DNA of 64,000 bases from Sphingomonas sp. NFR04 (GCF_900114095.1 NZ_FORV01000002.1:124001-188000), one strand, 5' to 3'; shown: positions 21,831-36,682, numbered from the stretch's first letter. Notes: generated from the sequence alone by a model not told the origin. Program-made: numbers and translations.

Positions 21831-21857
21831 GCAACTTTGCAACATTGCATTTGCGAA
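21831..21857. promoter_or_regulatory. Candidate ScfR/PccR operator
   Basis: AACTTTGCAA (21833-21842) is followed by CATTTGCGAAG, two TTTGC-centred half-sites within 27 bp. The form AACTTTGCAA matches the site known for RamB and is close to the PccR site, from memory. It lies between the divergent regulator and pccB. Confidence 0.62.
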
Positions 21858-21903
21858 GCCGGCATGGCCCGGTGCACAAGCCGCGTCCACGGAGAGAATG
21901 CCG

Positions 21904-23430
21904 ATGTCGTCGACGATCGAAGAATTGGAACGCCGTCGTGCCGCTGCCCGTCTGGGCGGCGGCCAGAAGCGGATCGACGCACAGCATGCCAAGGGAAAGC
22001 TGACCGCCCGCGAGCGCCTGGAAGTGCTGCTCGACCAGGGCAGCTTCGAGGAGCTCGACATGTATGTCGAGCATAACTGCACCGATTTCGGCATGCAGGA
22101 CCAGGTGATCCCCGGCGACGGCGTGGTCACCGGTTCGGGCACGATCAACGGCCGGCTGGTCTTCGTGTTCAGCCAGGATTTCACCGTGTTCGGCGGCTCG
22201 CTGTCGGAGCGACACGCGCAGAAGATCTGCAAGATCATGGACATGGCGATGAAGGTCGGCGCGCCCGTGATCGGCCTCAACGACAGCGGCGGCGCGCGGA
22301 TTCAGGAGGGGGTCGCCTCGCTCGGCGGCTATGCCGAGGTGTTCCAGCGCAACGTGCTCGCCTCAGGCGTCGTGCCCCAGCTCAGCCTGATCATGGGGCC
22401 CTGCGCCGGCGGCGCGGTGTACAGCCCCGCAATGACGGACTTCATCTTCATGGTGAAGGATTCGTCCTACATGTTCGTCACCGGCCCGGATGTAGTGAAG
22501 ACCGTTACCAACGAGATCGTCACGCAGGAGGAACTGGGTGGAGCGGTGACGCATACCACGAAGTCGGGGGTCGCTGACGTGGCCTTCGAGAATGATATCG
22601 AGGCGCTGCTCGCGGCCCGCGACTTCGTGGACTTCCTTCCGGCCTCGAACCGCGAGGCGCCGCCCGAGCGGCCGTGCGACGATCCCTGGGACCGGATCGA
22701 CGAGAGCCTCGACACGATCATCCCGCCCAATGCCAATCAGCCCTATGACATGCACGAGCTGGTCCGGAAGACGCTCGACGAGGGCGAGTTCTTCGAGCTG
22801 CAGCCTGCCCATGCCGGCAACATCCTGATCGGCTTCGGCCGGATCGAGGGGCGCACGGTGGGCGTGGTGGCGAACCAGCCGATGGTGCTGGCGGGCTGCC
22901 TCGACATCAATGCCTCCAAGAAGGCGGCGCGGTTCGTGCGATTCTGCGACGCGTTCGAAATCCCGATCGTTACCTTCGTCGATGTGCCGGGCTTCCTTCC
23001 GGGCGTCGGCCAGGAGCATTCGGGGATCATCAAGCACGGCGCCAAGCTGCTCTTCGCCTACGCGGAGGCGACGGTGCCCAAGATCACGGTGATCACCCGC
23101 AAGGCCTATGGCGGCGCCTATGACGTCATGGCGTCGAAGCATCTGCGCGGTGACCTCAACTATGCCTGGCCGACCGCCGAGATCGCGGTGATGGGCGCCA
23201 AGGGCGCGGTGGAGATCATCTTCCGGGGCAGGACGCCCGAGGAGATCGCCGAGCGCACCGCCGAGTACGAGGCGCGCTTCGCCAACCCGTTCGTGGCGGC
23301 GAGCAAGGGGTTCGTCGACGAAGTGATCATGCCGCACTCCACGCGCCGCCGGATCGCGCTGGGCCTGCGCAAGCTGCGCAACAAGCAGCTCGAAAATCCG
23401 TGGAAGAAGCACGACAACATTCCGCTGTGA
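21904..23430 (+). CDS. pccB: Propionyl-CoA carboxylase beta subunit
   Basis: The 508-residue carboxyltransferase moves CO2 from biotin to propionyl-CoA, giving methylmalonyl-CoA. It shows the carboxyltransferase signature regions: [43 protein letters not shown], the DVPGFLPG motif and [10 protein letters not shown]. The ATG at 21904 lies nine bases after GGAG; the ATG six bases earlier is too close. It is the first gene of the propionate operon, divergent from its probable regulator. Confidence 0.93.
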   Translation: MSSTIEELERRRAAARLGGGQKRIDAQHAKGKLTARERLEVLLDQGSFEELDMYVEHNCTDFGMQDQVIPGDGVVTGSGTINGRLVFVFSQDFTVFGGSLSERHAQKICKIMDMAMKVGAPVIGLNDSGGARIQEGVASLGGYAEVFQRNVLASGVVPQLSLIMGPCAGGAVYSPAMTDFIFMVKDSSYMFVTGPDVVKTVTNEIVTQEELGGAVTHTTKSGVADVAFENDIEALLAARDFVDFLPASNREAPPERPCDDPWDRIDESLDTIIPPNANQPYDMHELVRKTLDEGEFFELQPAHAGNILIGFGRIEGRTVGVVANQPMVLAGCLDINASKKAARFVRFCDAFEIPIVTFVDVPGFLPGVGQEHSGIIKHGAKLLFAYAEATVPKITVITRKAYGGAYDVMASKHLRGDLNYAWPTAEIAVMGAKGAVEIIFRGRTPEEIAERTAEYEARFANPFVAASKGFVDEVIMPHSTRRRIALGLRKLRNKQLENPWKKHDNIPL

Positions 23431-23453
23431 TGCGGCACTGATCGAGGACTGCG

Positions 23454-23873
23454 ATGAAACTCGGCCGTCTCAACCATGTCGGCGTTGCGACGCCGTCGAT
23501 CGAAGCCTCGATCGCCTTCTATCGCGACCTGATGGGCGCGGAGGTGATCCGCGAACCCTTCGACCTGCCGGCGCAGGGGGTGAGGGTGTGCTTCGTCGAT
23601 ACGCCCAACAGCCAGATCGAGCTGATCGAGCCGCTGGGCGAGGCGTCGCCGATCCATGGTTTCCTCGCCAAGAACCCGGCGGGTGGACAGCACCACCTCT
23701 GCTACGAGGTGCCCGATATTCACGAAGCCAAGGCCTGGTTCGAGGGCAAGAGCTGCAAGGTCCTCGGCGAACCGCGTATGGGGGCGCATGGTACGCCGAT
23801 CTTCTTCGTCCACCCCAAGGACATGGGCGGCATCCTTACCGAGATCATGGAGACGCCGCGTGACGGGCATTGA
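23454..23873 (+). CDS. mce: Methylmalonyl-CoA epimerase
   Basis: The 139-residue VOC-fold enzyme interconverts (S)- and (R)-methylmalonyl-CoA, the step between the carboxylase and the mutase. The metal ligands are visible in LNHVGVAT (His8), GQHHLCYEV, and an acidic ligand near the C-terminus. It starts 24 bases after the pccB stop. A palindromic repeat lies in the gap to the mutase gene. Confidence 0.92.
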   Translation: MKLGRLNHVGVATPSIEASIAFYRDLMGAEVIREPFDLPAQGVRVCFVDTPNSQIELIEPLGEASPIHGFLAKNPAGGQHHLCYEVPDIHEAKAWFEGKSCKVLGEPRMGAHGTPIFFVHPKDMGGILTEIMETPRDGH

Positions 23874-23883
23874 TCCTACCCGT

Positions 23884-23956
23884 GCTCCTGCGAAAGCAGG
23901 AGCCCACAGCCCCGGGCGATACGCTTGCAACCCTGGGCTCCTGCCTTCGCAGGAGC
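23884..23956. repeat. REP-like intergenic palindrome
   Basis: The arms GCTCCTGCGAAAGCAGGAG and CTCCTGCCTTCGCAGGAGC are each self-complementary hairpins and also invert relative to one another, about 35 bases apart. The element fills the gap between mce and the mutase gene. Such CTCCTGCGAA(A/G)GCAGGAG repeats are common in sphingomonads, from memory. Confidence 0.8.
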
Positions 23957-23963
23957 GCGGAGA

Positions 23964-26234
23964 ATGACCGAGAAACCCCCGCTCGACCAATGGTCCGCCG
24001 CCGCTTCGAAAGAGGTTAAGGGCAAGGATCTCACTTGGGAAACGCCCGAAGGTATCCCCGTCAAGCCTTTGTATACGCGAGCGGATGTGGCGGACCTGGA
24101 TCCCGGTCTGCCGGGCTTCGCACCATTCACGCGCGGCGTGCGTGCCTCGATGTACGCCGGACGCCCCTGGACCATCCGCCAATATGCGGGTTTCTCCACC
24201 GCCGAGGAGTCGAATGCCTTCTACCGCCGGAACCTCGCCGCCGGGCAGAAGGGGCTGTCGGTCGCCTTCGATCTCGCCACCCATCGTGGCTATGACAGTG
24301 ATCACCCGCGCGTCGTCGGCGATGTCGGCAAGGCGGGCGTGGCGATCGACACGATCGAGGACATGAAGATCCTGTTCGACGGCATCCCGCTCGACGAGAT
24401 GTCGGTCTCGATGACGATGAACGGCGCGGTGATCCCAGTGCTGGCCTTCTTCATCGTCGCGGGCGAGGAGCAGGGGGTGCCGCAGGAAAAGCTGGAAGGC
24501 ACGATCCAGAACGACATCCTCAAGGAGTTCATGGTCCGGAACACCTATATCTACCCGCCCGAACCGAGCATGCGGATCATTTCAGACATTTTCGCCTATA
24601 CCAGCGCGAAGATGCCGAAATTCAACAGTATTTCCATTTCCGGCTACCACATGCAGGAAGCCGGCGCGACCCAGGTGCAGGAACTCGCTTTCACCATCGC
24701 CGACGGCATGGAATATGTGAAGTACGGCGTCGCCTCGGGCCTCGATATCGACAAGTTCGCAGGCCGTCTGAGCTTCTTCTTCGCAATCGGTATGAACTTC
24801 TTCATGGAAGTGGCGAAGCTGCGGGCCGCACGGGTGCTGTGGCATAGGGTGATGACGCAGCTCGGCGCGCAGGACGAGCGCTCCAAGATGCTGCGCACGC
24901 ATTGCCAAACCTCGGGTGTGTCCCTCACCGAGCAGGACCCGTACAACAACGTCATCCGCACCACGATCGAGGCGATGGCCGCGATGCTCGGCGGCACCCA
25001 GAGCCTCCACACCAATGCGCTCGACGAAGCGATTGCGCTGCCCACCGATTTCTCCGCCCGCATCGCCCGCAACACCCAGATCGTGCTGCAGGAAGAGACG
25101 GGGATGACGAAGGTCGTCGATCCGCTCGGCGGCAGCTATTATGTCGAGAGCCTCACCCAGAGCCTCGTCGACAAGGCCTGGGAGATCATCGAGCGGGTCG
25201 AGGCCGAGGGCGGCATGGCCAAGGCGGTCGCCGCCGGCTGGCCCAAGGCGATGATCGAGGAAGCCGCCGCCGCCCGCCAGGCGCGGGTCGATCGCGGCGA
25301 GGACGTGATCGTCGGGGTCAACAAATACCGGCTGGCGAGCGAGGATCTGCTCGAGACGCTCGAGGTGGACAACGCCGCCGTGCGCGAGGGCCAGATTGCC
25401 CGCATCCAGCGGGTGAAGGCCGCGCGCGACGAAGCTGCGTGCCAGGCGGCGCTTGACGCGCTGCGGGAAGCGGCAAAAAATCCTCCCCTACAAGGGGAGG
25501 GGGACCGCTCGCCGCAGGCGAGTGGTGGAGGGATGTCACCCTCTCAACCGGAGGACACCCCTCCGTCAGCCGCTGACGCGGCTGCCACCTCCCCTTCCAG
25601 GGGAGGATTGGAAAACAACCTCCTCGCGCTCGCTGTCGAAGCCGCCCGGGCACGCGCGACGCTCGGCGAGATCAGCGCGGCGATGGAAGACGTGTTTGGC
25701 CGCTATGCCACCCAGCCGACCCCGGTAAAGGGCGTCTACGGCGCGCCCTATGCCGAGGACAGCCGCTGGGCCGAGGTCGTGCGCGGCGTCGAGGCCGTAG
25801 AACGTCGCCTCGGCCGCAAGCCCCGGCTGCTCGTCGCCAAGATGGGGCAGGACGGGCATGATCGCGGCGCCAACGTGATCGCCTCGGCCTTTTCGGACAT
25901 GGGTTTCGAGGTGGTCAGCGGCCCGCTGTTCCAGACGCCCGAGGAAACCGTGGTGCTGGCGCTCGACAGCGGCGTCGACGTGGTTGGCGCCTCCAGCCTC
26001 GCGGCGGGGCACAAGACGCTCATCCCGGAGCTGATCCGCGGCCTGCGGGAAGCGGGGCGGGGCGACATCAAGGTCATCGCCGGCGGCGTCATCCCGCCGC
26101 AGGACTACGAGATGCTGCGCGCGGCGGGGGTGCAGGGCATCTATGGTCCGGGCTCCAACGTCGTGGAGTGCGCGGCGGATGTGCTGCGCCTGCTTGGCCA
26201 CAATATGCCGCCGCTCGAGGCTGCCGCCGAATGA
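23964..26234 (+). CDS. scpA: Methylmalonyl-CoA mutase with in-frame repeat insert
   Basis: The 756-residue single-chain mutase converts methylmalonyl-CoA to succinyl-CoA using adenosylcobalamin. The N-terminal barrel is complete ([52 protein letters not shown]), and the C-terminal B12 domain holds DGHDRG (His about 632). An unusual insert at about 506-548, Pro/Ser/Gly-rich and encoded by a palindromic repeat, sits in the linker between the two domains. Usual family length is near 715, so the extra length equals the insert. The start at 23964 has GGAG upstream. The stop overlaps the DUF3445 gene. Confidence 0.93.
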   Translation: MTEKPPLDQWSAAASKEVKGKDLTWETPEGIPVKPLYTRADVADLDPGLPGFAPFTRGVRASMYAGRPWTIRQYAGFSTAEESNAFYRRNLAAGQKGLSVAFDLATHRGYDSDHPRVVGDVGKAGVAIDTIEDMKILFDGIPLDEMSVSMTMNGAVIPVLAFFIVAGEEQGVPQEKLEGTIQNDILKEFMVRNTYIYPPEPSMRIISDIFAYTSAKMPKFNSISISGYHMQEAGATQVQELAFTIADGMEYVKYGVASGLDIDKFAGRLSFFFAIGMNFFMEVAKLRAARVLWHRVMTQLGAQDERSKMLRTHCQTSGVSLTEQDPYNNVIRTTIEAMAAMLGGTQSLHTNALDEAIALPTDFSARIARNTQIVLQEETGMTKVVDPLGGSYYVESLTQSLVDKAWEIIERVEAEGGMAKAVAAGWPKAMIEEAAAARQARVDRGEDVIVGVNKYRLASEDLLETLEVDNAAVREGQIARIQRVKAARDEAACQAALDALREAAKNPPLQGEGDRSPQASGGGMSPSQPEDTPPSAADAAATSPSRGGLENNLLALAVEAARARATLGEISAAMEDVFGRYATQPTPVKGVYGAPYAEDSRWAEVVRGVEAVERRLGRKPRLLVAKMGQDGHDRGANVIASAFSDMGFEVVSGPLFQTPEETVVLALDSGVDVVGASSLAAGHKTLIPELIRGLREAGRGDIKVIAGGVIPPQDYEMLRAAGVQGIYGPGSNVVECAADVLRLLGHNMPPLEAAAE
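25481..25607. repeat. Palindromic element inside the mutase gene
   Basis: TCCTCCCCTACAAGGGGAGG at the left and CCTCCCCTTCCAGGGGAGGA at the right bracket about 127 bp, read in frame by the mutase gene. Internal segments GAGGACACCCCTCCGTCAGC match the sister copy at 26444-26573. Confidence 0.85.
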
Positions 26235-27175
26235 GCCTGGGCTTTTCCGTCGAGGCGCTGATCCCGCGCGCTCGCGGCGGAGGAGCGCTGCGCATGGGGC
26301 TGGTGCGGGTGGCGGAGGACGAATGGCTGACGCCGGGGGCGGATATGGCGGCGCGCGCGGCGGTGTTTGCGGCTGAGCCGGAGTGCGTGCAGGTGCTGCC
26401 GGAGGCGGAAGCTGCGGTAGATGAGGTTGCCGCGCTCCTTCCATCCTCCCCTGCAAGGGGAGGTGTCGCGCAGCGACGGAGGGGTGAAGACGCTGAAGTT
26501 GGCGGACGATCGCTCGACCGGGGACACCCATCCGTCGAGCCTTCGGCTCGCCACCTCCCCTTACAGGGGAGGATCGATGGTGCTGTCGACGCCATGCGCT
26601 CCGCGGCAAGCGGCGTGTGGGAAGACCTTTGCATCCTTACACCCGACGCAACCGGCCAATACCGCCTCACCGCCGCCGCGCTGGCGTTCCCGACCGACTG
26701 GCATCTCGCGGAAAAGCTCGGCCACGCGCTCACCCCGATCCACGCGCCGATCCACGGCTATGCGGAACAGCTCGCGTCGGGTGTCGACCATTTCTTCGCG
26801 ACCCTCCAGCCGGATTCGATCTTCGGGCGCACCAACTGGTTCGTCGTGGCGAGCGATGCCTGGCGTTACCTGCCGCAGGACGCCCCCGAAACCCGCTTCG
26901 CCCATGTGACAGCGGAGAATGCCGGCGCGACGCTGTTCGTCCGCTGCGAGCGCCAGACGCTGCGCCGCCTGCCCCAAAGCGTGGCAGTGCTGTTCACCAT
27001 CGGCATCCATGTCGAGCCGCTCGACCGCCTGAGCACCGCCGCCGTCGCGCGCGTCGCCCAGTCCGTCGCGGGCATCAGCAGCGGCGAGCACGAACGTCGC
27101 GCCGCGCCCTTTTACGCCGAGGCTCTCACCCGCTATGCCGAGCGGCGTAACCGTTCACCGGAGTTGCTTGCTTGA
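26231..27175 (+). CDS. DUF3445/heme-dependent N-demethylase-like protein with in-frame repeat insert
   Basis: The 314-residue protein resembles DUF3445 proteins, related to the alpha subunit of heme-dependent oxidative N-demethylase. Segments such as [27 protein letters not shown] and [16 protein letters not shown] (actually [19 protein letters not shown]) are conserved-looking. The role in this operon is unknown. Residues about 72-115 come from a palindromic repeat read in frame, giving a basic low-complexity insert ([14 protein letters not shown]). It starts in an ATGA overlap with the mutase stop and is followed at once by bioB. Confidence 0.75.
   Translation: MSLGFSVEALIPRARGGGALRMGLVRVAEDEWLTPGADMAARAAVFAAEPECVQVLPEAEAAVDEVAALLPSSPARGGVAQRRRGEDAEVGGRSLDRGHPSVEPSARHLPLQGRIDGAVDAMRSAASGVWEDLCILTPDATGQYRLTAAALAFPTDWHLAEKLGHALTPIHAPIHGYAEQLASGVDHFFATLQPDSIFGRTNWFVVASDAWRYLPQDAPETRFAHVTAENAGATLFVRCERQTLRRLPQSVAVLFTIGIHVEPLDRLSTAAVARVAQSVAGISSGEHERRAAPFYAEALTRYAERRNRSPELLA
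26444..26573. repeat. Palindromic element inside the DUF3445 gene
   Basis: TCCTCCCCTGCAAGGGGAGG and CCTCCCCTTACAGGGGAGGA bracket about 130 bp of the same family as the mutase-gene copy (both share GGGGACACCC-like and TCCGTC inner sequence). It is read in a different frame from that copy and contains no stop in it. Confidence 0.83.
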
Positions 27176-28182
27176 CCCTCGAATCCTCCCCCGTCCGCAC
27201 CGACTGGACCCGCGACGAGATTGCCGCGCTGTTCGACCTGCCGTTCACCGAACTCGTGTTCCGCGCGGCCGAAGTGCACCGCGCCAACCATCCGGCGAAC
27301 CAGGTCCAGCGCTCGACGCTATTGTCGATCAAGACCGGCGGCTGTCCCGAGGATTGCGGCTATTGCAGCCAGTCGGTCCATGCCGATACCGGCCTCAAGG
27401 CGACCAAGCTGATGGATCCGCGCGCGGTGCTGCAGGCGGCGGCGCAGGCCAAGGACCATGGCTCGACCCGCTTCTGCATGGGCGCCGCCTGGCGCAACCC
27501 CAAGGACCGCGACATGGGCGCCATTGTCGAGATGGTGAAGGGCGTCCGCGCGATGGGCATGGAAACCTGCATGACGCTGGGCATGCTCACGGACGACCAG
27601 GCCAAGACGCTCGCCGATGCGGGGCTCGATTACTACAACCACAATATCGACACTTCGCCCGAGCGCTATGGCGAGGTGATCACCACCCGCAGCTTTGAGG
27701 AGCGGCTGGAGACGCTGGAGCATGTCCGCGAAGCGGGCATCAATGTGTGCTGCGGTGGCATCGTCGGCATGGGGGAGACGCGCGGCGACCGCGTGGGCTT
27801 CATCCATGCGCTCGCCACGCTGCCGGTGCATCCGGGCAGCGTGCCGGTCAACGCGCTGGTGCCGGTGAAGGGCACCGTGCTCGGCGACATGCTGGCCGAC
27901 ACGCCGCTCGCCAAGATCGACGATATCGAGTTTGTCCGCACGGTGGCGGTGGCGCGCATCACCATGCCGCGCGCGATGGTCCGGCTGTCGGCGGGCCGCG
28001 AGAGCATGAGCGATGCGACCCAGGCCTTGTGCTTCCTGGCGGGCGCCAATTCGATCTTCACCGGCGACAAGCTGCTGACCGCGGGCAATGCCGGCGACGA
28101 CAAGGACGCCGCGCTGTTCGCCCGCCTCGGCATCGTGCCAATGGCGGCGGAGTGCAAGGTGGAGTTGGAGGCGGCGGAGTAA
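27172..28182 (+). CDS. bioB: Biotin synthase
   Basis: The 336-residue radical SAM enzyme inserts sulfur into dethiobiotin to make biotin. It has the cluster motif [36 protein letters not shown] and LSAGRESM. It starts with TTG at 27172 inside the overlap with the preceding stop, with GGAG about nine bases before. It lies in the propionyl-CoA carboxylase operon, which needs biotin; no other bio genes are nearby. Confidence 0.93.
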   Translation: MTLESSPVRTDWTRDEIAALFDLPFTELVFRAAEVHRANHPANQVQRSTLLSIKTGGCPEDCGYCSQSVHADTGLKATKLMDPRAVLQAAAQAKDHGSTRFCMGAAWRNPKDRDMGAIVEMVKGVRAMGMETCMTLGMLTDDQAKTLADAGLDYYNHNIDTSPERYGEVITTRSFEERLETLEHVREAGINVCCGGIVGMGETRGDRVGFIHALATLPVHPGSVPVNALVPVKGTVLGDMLADTPLAKIDDIEFVRTVAVARITMPRAMVRLSAGRESMSDATQALCFLAGANSIFTGDKLLTAGNAGDDKDAALFARLGIVPMAAECKVELEAAE

Positions 28183-28184
28183 CC

Positions 28185-28378
28185 GTGCCGCACGAGCTCG
28201 ATTGGCTGTGGCGGGCGATTGCCTTCCCCTTCGCCGATTGGGCGAACAGCCCCTCCATGCTCCGGCTCGAACTGCGGCGGCCATGGCTCTACCGCGCCAT
28301 CGTCTGGCCGCCGCTATTTCTTCTGATCGCCGCCTTGGCGATTGTCAGCCTTTGGTGTGTAGGGGTTATAAAGCTCTG

Positions 28379-28379
<1 letters not shown>
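28185..28379 (+). CDS. Small one-helix membrane protein
   Basis: The 64-residue protein starts with GTG at 28185, two bases after the bioB stop, and ends in the TGATG overlap with pccA. It has a Trp-rich start (HELDWLWRAIAFPFADW) and a single C-terminal membrane segment (WPPLFLLIAALAIVSLWC). The position between bioB and pccA, with both junctions tight, makes it real; the function is unknown. Confidence 0.6.
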
Positions 28380-30478
<2,099 letters not shown>

Positions 30479-30647
30479 CGTAGAGGCAATACGTCTCACA
30501 TCGATACGGGTGCGTATCCATTTTCGCATTGCCCTGATGCCGTTTCCGGGCTTGTGGCGACCGGGAAACTCGTGTCTCAATCGCGATACAAAAGGGGCGC
30601 TCGGCGGTTCACCCCCCGAAGATCGCGGGCTCCCAGAGGATGGCAAC

Positions 30648-31304
30648 GTGCAGGAAGAGGATGGCTTCACCCGCTGGATCGAGGCGTGCGCGGCGGGCGA
30701 ACTGCTGGGCATCGGCGCGGCGGCCCTGTGGTGGGTTACCGTCGATCGCTACGATCCGGTGCCGGTAGGCGCCACCGCGGAATGGCTCGTCTTTTTCGGC
30801 AAGGCGTTGAGCGGACTGATCCAGGGTCTTACGCTCGGGCTGCTGCAGGGCTGGGCGCTGCGGCGGCAGTTCCCGGCACTCGATCTGCGCGCCTGGGTGG
30901 GAGCGACGACGCTGGTCGGCATCCTCGTCTGGTCGATCGGCGCCTGGTACGCCGTGTTTCCGCCGCTCGACGGCGACCCGCTGCTGCCGCCGGTGGAGAC
31001 GCTGTTCCAGACCGCCGTCGCTGCTGCCGGCTTCGGACTGGGGCTTGGGTTGCTGTTCGGCGCGGCACAGGCGATCGTGCTGCACCGCGCCGCCGGTCAG
31101 GTGCATTGGTGGGTCGCGGTGAACGCGATCGGCTGGGGCGCTGCGCTCCCCTGTATCTATGTTGCGGCTTCGGTCGGCAGCGCCGAGCCGAACAGCCTGG
31201 AGATCGCCATCCGCGGACTGGTGGGCGGTATCGTTTCCGGCGTCGTGCTGGGAACGATCACCGGGCTGTCGTTTGCGGTGATGCCGGCGCGGCGGGCGGC
31301 CTGA
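30648..31304 (+). CDS. Multi-pass membrane protein of unknown function
   Basis: The 218-residue protein has about five to six membrane segments (for example ALSGLIQGLTLGLLQGWAL, TTLVGILVWSIGAWYAVF, AAGFGLGLGLLFGAAQAIVL and IVSGVVLGTITGLSFAVM) with many Gly residues. GTG at 30648 with AGAGGA seven bases before is preferred to a longer frame from 30435 that overlaps the pccA end. It may be transcribed with the propionate operon, but the 169-bp gap makes that uncertain. Confidence 0.6.
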   Translation: MQEEDGFTRWIEACAAGELLGIGAAALWWVTVDRYDPVPVGATAEWLVFFGKALSGLIQGLTLGLLQGWALRRQFPALDLRAWVGATTLVGILVWSIGAWYAVFPPLDGDPLLPPVETLFQTAVAAAGFGLGLGLLFGAAQAIVLHRAAGQVHWWVAVNAIGWGAALPCIYVAASVGSAEPNSLEIAIRGLVGGIVSGVVLGTITGLSFAVMPARRAA

Positions 31305-31310
31305 TCGCGC

Positions 31311-31790
31311 TCAGCCGAGGTGCGGGGCGAACAGCTCCAACAGCCGCGTGTACAGCGCGCGCTTGAACGGCACGATCAGTTCGGGAAGGTCGGCGGGCTC
31401 GGCCCAGCGCCATGCCCGGAATTCGGGATGCGCCGTGGCGATGTCGATGTCGCCATCCTCGCCGAGGAAGCGCAGCAGGAACCAGCGCTGGCGCTGGCCG
31501 CGCCACTTGCCCTTCCACACCTTGCCGATCAGGTCGTCGGGCAGGTCATATTGCAGCTCTTCGGGCGCCTCCGCGATCAGCTCGGCATGGTGGCGGGCAA
31601 CGCCGGTCTCTTCCCAAAGCTCGCGGAAGGCGGCTTCCACCGCGTCTTCGCCCGGATCGATCCCGCCCTGGGGCATCTGCCAGGCCTCCAGCGTCGAATC
31701 GAGCCGCTGGCCGACGAACACGCGGCCCTCGCGGTTGAGCAGCATCACGCCGGCGCAGGGGCGATAGGGAAGCGAAGCGGGATCGGTCAT
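31311..31790 (-). CDS. rppH: RNA pyrophosphohydrolase, Nudix family
   Basis: The 159-residue Nudix enzyme removes 5' pyrophosphate from transcripts to start RNA decay. The Nudix box is visible as GGIDPGEDAVEAAFRELWEETG (shortened here; Gly-x5-Glu-x7-Arg-Glu-x2-Glu-Glu form). The N-terminus SLPYRPCAGVMLLNREGRVF and the region RYDLPDD-like (QYDLPDDLIGKVWKG) fit RppH. It converges with the upstream membrane protein gene and is divergent from the HDAC-like gene. Confidence 0.87.
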   Translation of the reverse strand: MTDPASLPYRPCAGVMLLNREGRVFVGQRLDSTLEAWQMPQGGIDPGEDAVEAAFRELWEETGVARHHAELIAEAPEELQYDLPDDLIGKVWKGKWRGQRQRWFLLRFLGEDGDIDIATAHPEFRAWRWAEPADLPELIVPFKRALYTRLLELFAPHLG

Positions 31791-31868
31791 GTGGCTTCCC
31801 TAGAGCGGCGCGGGACCTGACGGAAGGGTCGTCTTTCGCATGCCAACGCCGGTTCCTAAATTGCGCGC

Positions 31869-34310
<2,442 letters not shown>

Positions 34311-34314
<4 letters not shown>

Positions 34315-34475
34315 TCGAGACCGAGCGACTCCTGCTGCGCGGCTGGACCGATGCCGACCGCGCCGAGAGCGATGTGGGCATCGGCATGCAGCGCGCCGCG
34401 GACAACCACATCGACCGTTCGACGGTCATTCCCGACTCGCGGTGCCACCACATCCATCGCGTCGCGCGGTCGTGA
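34311..34475 (+). pseudogene. Truncated GNAT acetyltransferase remnant
   Basis: The first 18 residues MIETERLLLRGWTDADRA repeat the N-terminal signature of the upstream GNAT gene and then run into unrelated sequence (MQRAADNHIDRSTVIPDS) until a stop after 54 codons. No acetyl-CoA motif is left. It begins in the overlap with the upstream stop, and its end overlaps the next gene. It is best explained as a deleted duplicate. Confidence 0.65.
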
Positions 34476-36682
34476 CGGACCCGCAAGCGCCGGCCGGCGG
34501 CGCGCGCCGCGCATGGTTCGTTGCGGCCATTCTCGGCGGTTCCTTCCTGCTGTTCCTGATCCAGCCGATGGTCGCGCGGATGGCGCTGCCCCGGCTCGGC
34601 GGCGCGCCGGCGGTGTGGAACTCGGCGATGCTCGTCTATCAGGCGCTGCTGCTCGTCGGCTATGGCTATGCGCATTGGCTGGGACGGTTCCGCGTGCGCA
34701 CCCAGGCGGGCGTGCATCTCGGCGTCCTGGCCGTTGCGGCGCTATGGCTGCCGATCGGGCTGGGATCGATGCAGGTGCCCGCGGGGGCCGAGCCCGCGCT
34801 TTGGGTGCCGTGGCTGCTCGTCGCGGCGATCGGACCGCTGTTCCTCGCCATCTCGGCGCAGGCGCCGTTGCTCCAGCGCTGGTACGCGGTGGCGAGCCAT
34901 GGGCGCGACCCCTATGCGCTCTATGCCGCTTCCAACATCGGCAGCTTCGGCGGCCTGCTCGCCTATCCGCTGCTGGTCGAGCCGCTGCTGCGGCTGCGCA
35001 GCCAGAGCTGGCTTTGGACGATCGGCTATGCGCTGGTGACGCTGCTGGTGCTCGCCTGCGCAAGCCGGCTGCCCAAAAGCGAGGCGCTGCCCGCGCCGCG
35101 TACCGATTGCCCCGCTACCGTGGCGCGCGACTGGGGGCGCTGGATCCTGCTCGCGCTGGTTCCCTCGGGGCTGATGCTGGCGACGACGACCTTCCTGACG
35201 ACGGACATCGTCGCCGTGCCGCTGCTCTGGGTGCTGCCGCTGGGGCTGTACCTGCTGAGCTTCCCCGTTGCCTTCCGTAGCTCGGCGCTGCTCGACGACC
35301 TGCTCGAACGCTGCGTGCCGCTGGTCCTGCTGCTGTTCGGCGCGGCGCTGGTCGCCGGGGACTCGCGGCTGGCCTATTTCAACGCGCTGATCGGCCTGGT
35401 CCTGCTGTTCGCGGTGGCGGTGGCCTGCCATGCGCGGCTCTATGCGCTGCGGCCGCCGCCCGAGCGGCTGACCGGCTTCTACCTCGCCATGGCGGTGGGC
35501 GGGGCGCTGGGCGGCGTGTTTTCGGGGCTGCTGGCACCGGTGCTGTTCGACTGGACCTATGAGTATCCGCTGCTGATCCTCGCGGCGGGGCTGCTGATCC
35601 CGCAGCGTGCGCTGACCGGCGAGTTCGCGCGGCTCTGGGCGAGCCGCTATCGGCTGCCCGCCGGGCTGGCGCTGAGCGCCGCGGTGGTGGCGATCGTGGT
35701 CGTCGCGCTGCACGCGCAGCTGCTGGGCCCGATCCAGATCCAGCTCGGATTCGTCGCGGTGGCGGTGATCGGGCTGGTGGCGATCGGCGCGCGCTGGCCG
35801 TTCGCGATGGCGCTGGCGGGCGGGCTGTTCCTGTTCGGCGGCTATACCGCGATCGAGACGTCGCTCAGCGGCGCGCGTACCCGCAGCTATTTCGGCGTCT
35901 ACACGGTGAGCGACCAGCCCGACCAGCGCCGGCTCGCACACGGCACCACGGTACACGGCGTGCAGCTCAAGGGCGCGCGGGCGACGCGGCCGACCACCTA
36001 TTACCAGGCAGGATCGGGTGTGGGGCAGGCGATGCTCGCCGCACCCGCGCTGTACGGGGCGAATGCCCGCATCGGGGTTGTCGGGCTCGGCACCGGCACG
36101 CTCGCCTGCTATGCCAAGCCCGGCCAGTCGTGGCGCTTCTTCGAGATCGACCCGGCGGTCGTGCATCTCGCCCGCGACAGCGGCAAGTTCAGCTTCCTGC
36201 GCCTCTGCGCCCCGCAGGCGCAGATCCTGATCGGCGATGCGCGGCTTCGGCTGAGCGAGCTGCCACCGACCAGCCTCGACCTGCTCGCGCTCGACGCCTT
36301 CTCCTCGGACGCGGTGCCGATGCACCTGATGACCGCCGAGGCCTTCGCCACCTATGGGCGGGTGCTGGCGCCGGAGGGGCTGCTGCTCGTCCATATCTCC
36401 AACCGCTTCCTCGCGCTCGGGCCGGTGGTGGCGGGTGCTGCCAAGGCGGGCGGCTGGCAGGGCCTGCGGCTGGTCCATGTGCCGAGCGCGCTCGAGCGGC
36501 AGGACGAAGGCGCCGTGTCCGACTGGATCGCGCTCAGCCGCTCGCCGCGGGTGCTGGCAGCGTTGAAGGCGCGCGATGGCGAATGGCGGCCGCTGGTTGG
36601 CCAGCCGGGCTTCACCGGCTGGACCGACGATCACGCCTCGCTGGTACCGGTGCTGCGGCTGTTCCGCTCCGCCGGAGACTAG
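34472..36682 (+). CDS. Membrane protein with spermidine-synthase-like domain
   Basis: The 736-residue protein has about ten to twelve membrane segments in the first two thirds (ILGGSFLLFLIQPMVARMA, VAVACHARLYAL and many more), and a C-terminal methyltransferase-like domain with GVVGLGTGTLACY, FFEIDP and LDLLALDAFSSDAVPMHLMT. Such 'fused MFS/spermidine synthase' proteins are widespread but uncharacterised; aminopropyl transfer is not proved. GTG at 34472 is within the GNAT remnant. It is probably inner-membrane with the enzyme domain in the cytoplasm. Confidence 0.82.
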   Translation: MTDPQAPAGGARRAWFVAAILGGSFLLFLIQPMVARMALPRLGGAPAVWNSAMLVYQALLLVGYGYAHWLGRFRVRTQAGVHLGVLAVAALWLPIGLGSMQVPAGAEPALWVPWLLVAAIGPLFLAISAQAPLLQRWYAVASHGRDPYALYAASNIGSFGGLLAYPLLVEPLLRLRSQSWLWTIGYALVTLLVLACASRLPKSEALPAPRTDCPATVARDWGRWILLALVPSGLMLATTTFLTTDIVAVPLLWVLPLGLYLLSFPVAFRSSALLDDLLERCVPLVLLLFGAALVAGDSRLAYFNALIGLVLLFAVAVACHARLYALRPPPERLTGFYLAMAVGGALGGVFSGLLAPVLFDWTYEYPLLILAAGLLIPQRALTGEFARLWASRYRLPAGLALSAAVVAIVVVALHAQLLGPIQIQLGFVAVAVIGLVAIGARWPFAMALAGGLFLFGGYTAIETSLSGARTRSYFGVYTVSDQPDQRRLAHGTTVHGVQLKGARATRPTTYYQAGSGVGQAMLAAPALYGANARIGVVGLGTGTLACYAKPGQSWRFFEIDPAVVHLARDSGKFSFLRLCAPQAQILIGDARLRLSELPPTSLDLLALDAFSSDAVPMHLMTAEAFATYGRVLAPEGLLLVHISNRFLALGPVVAGAAKAGGWQGLRLVHVPSALERQDEGAVSDWIALSRSPRVLAALKARDGEWRPLVGQPGFTGWTDDHASLVPVLRLFRSAGD

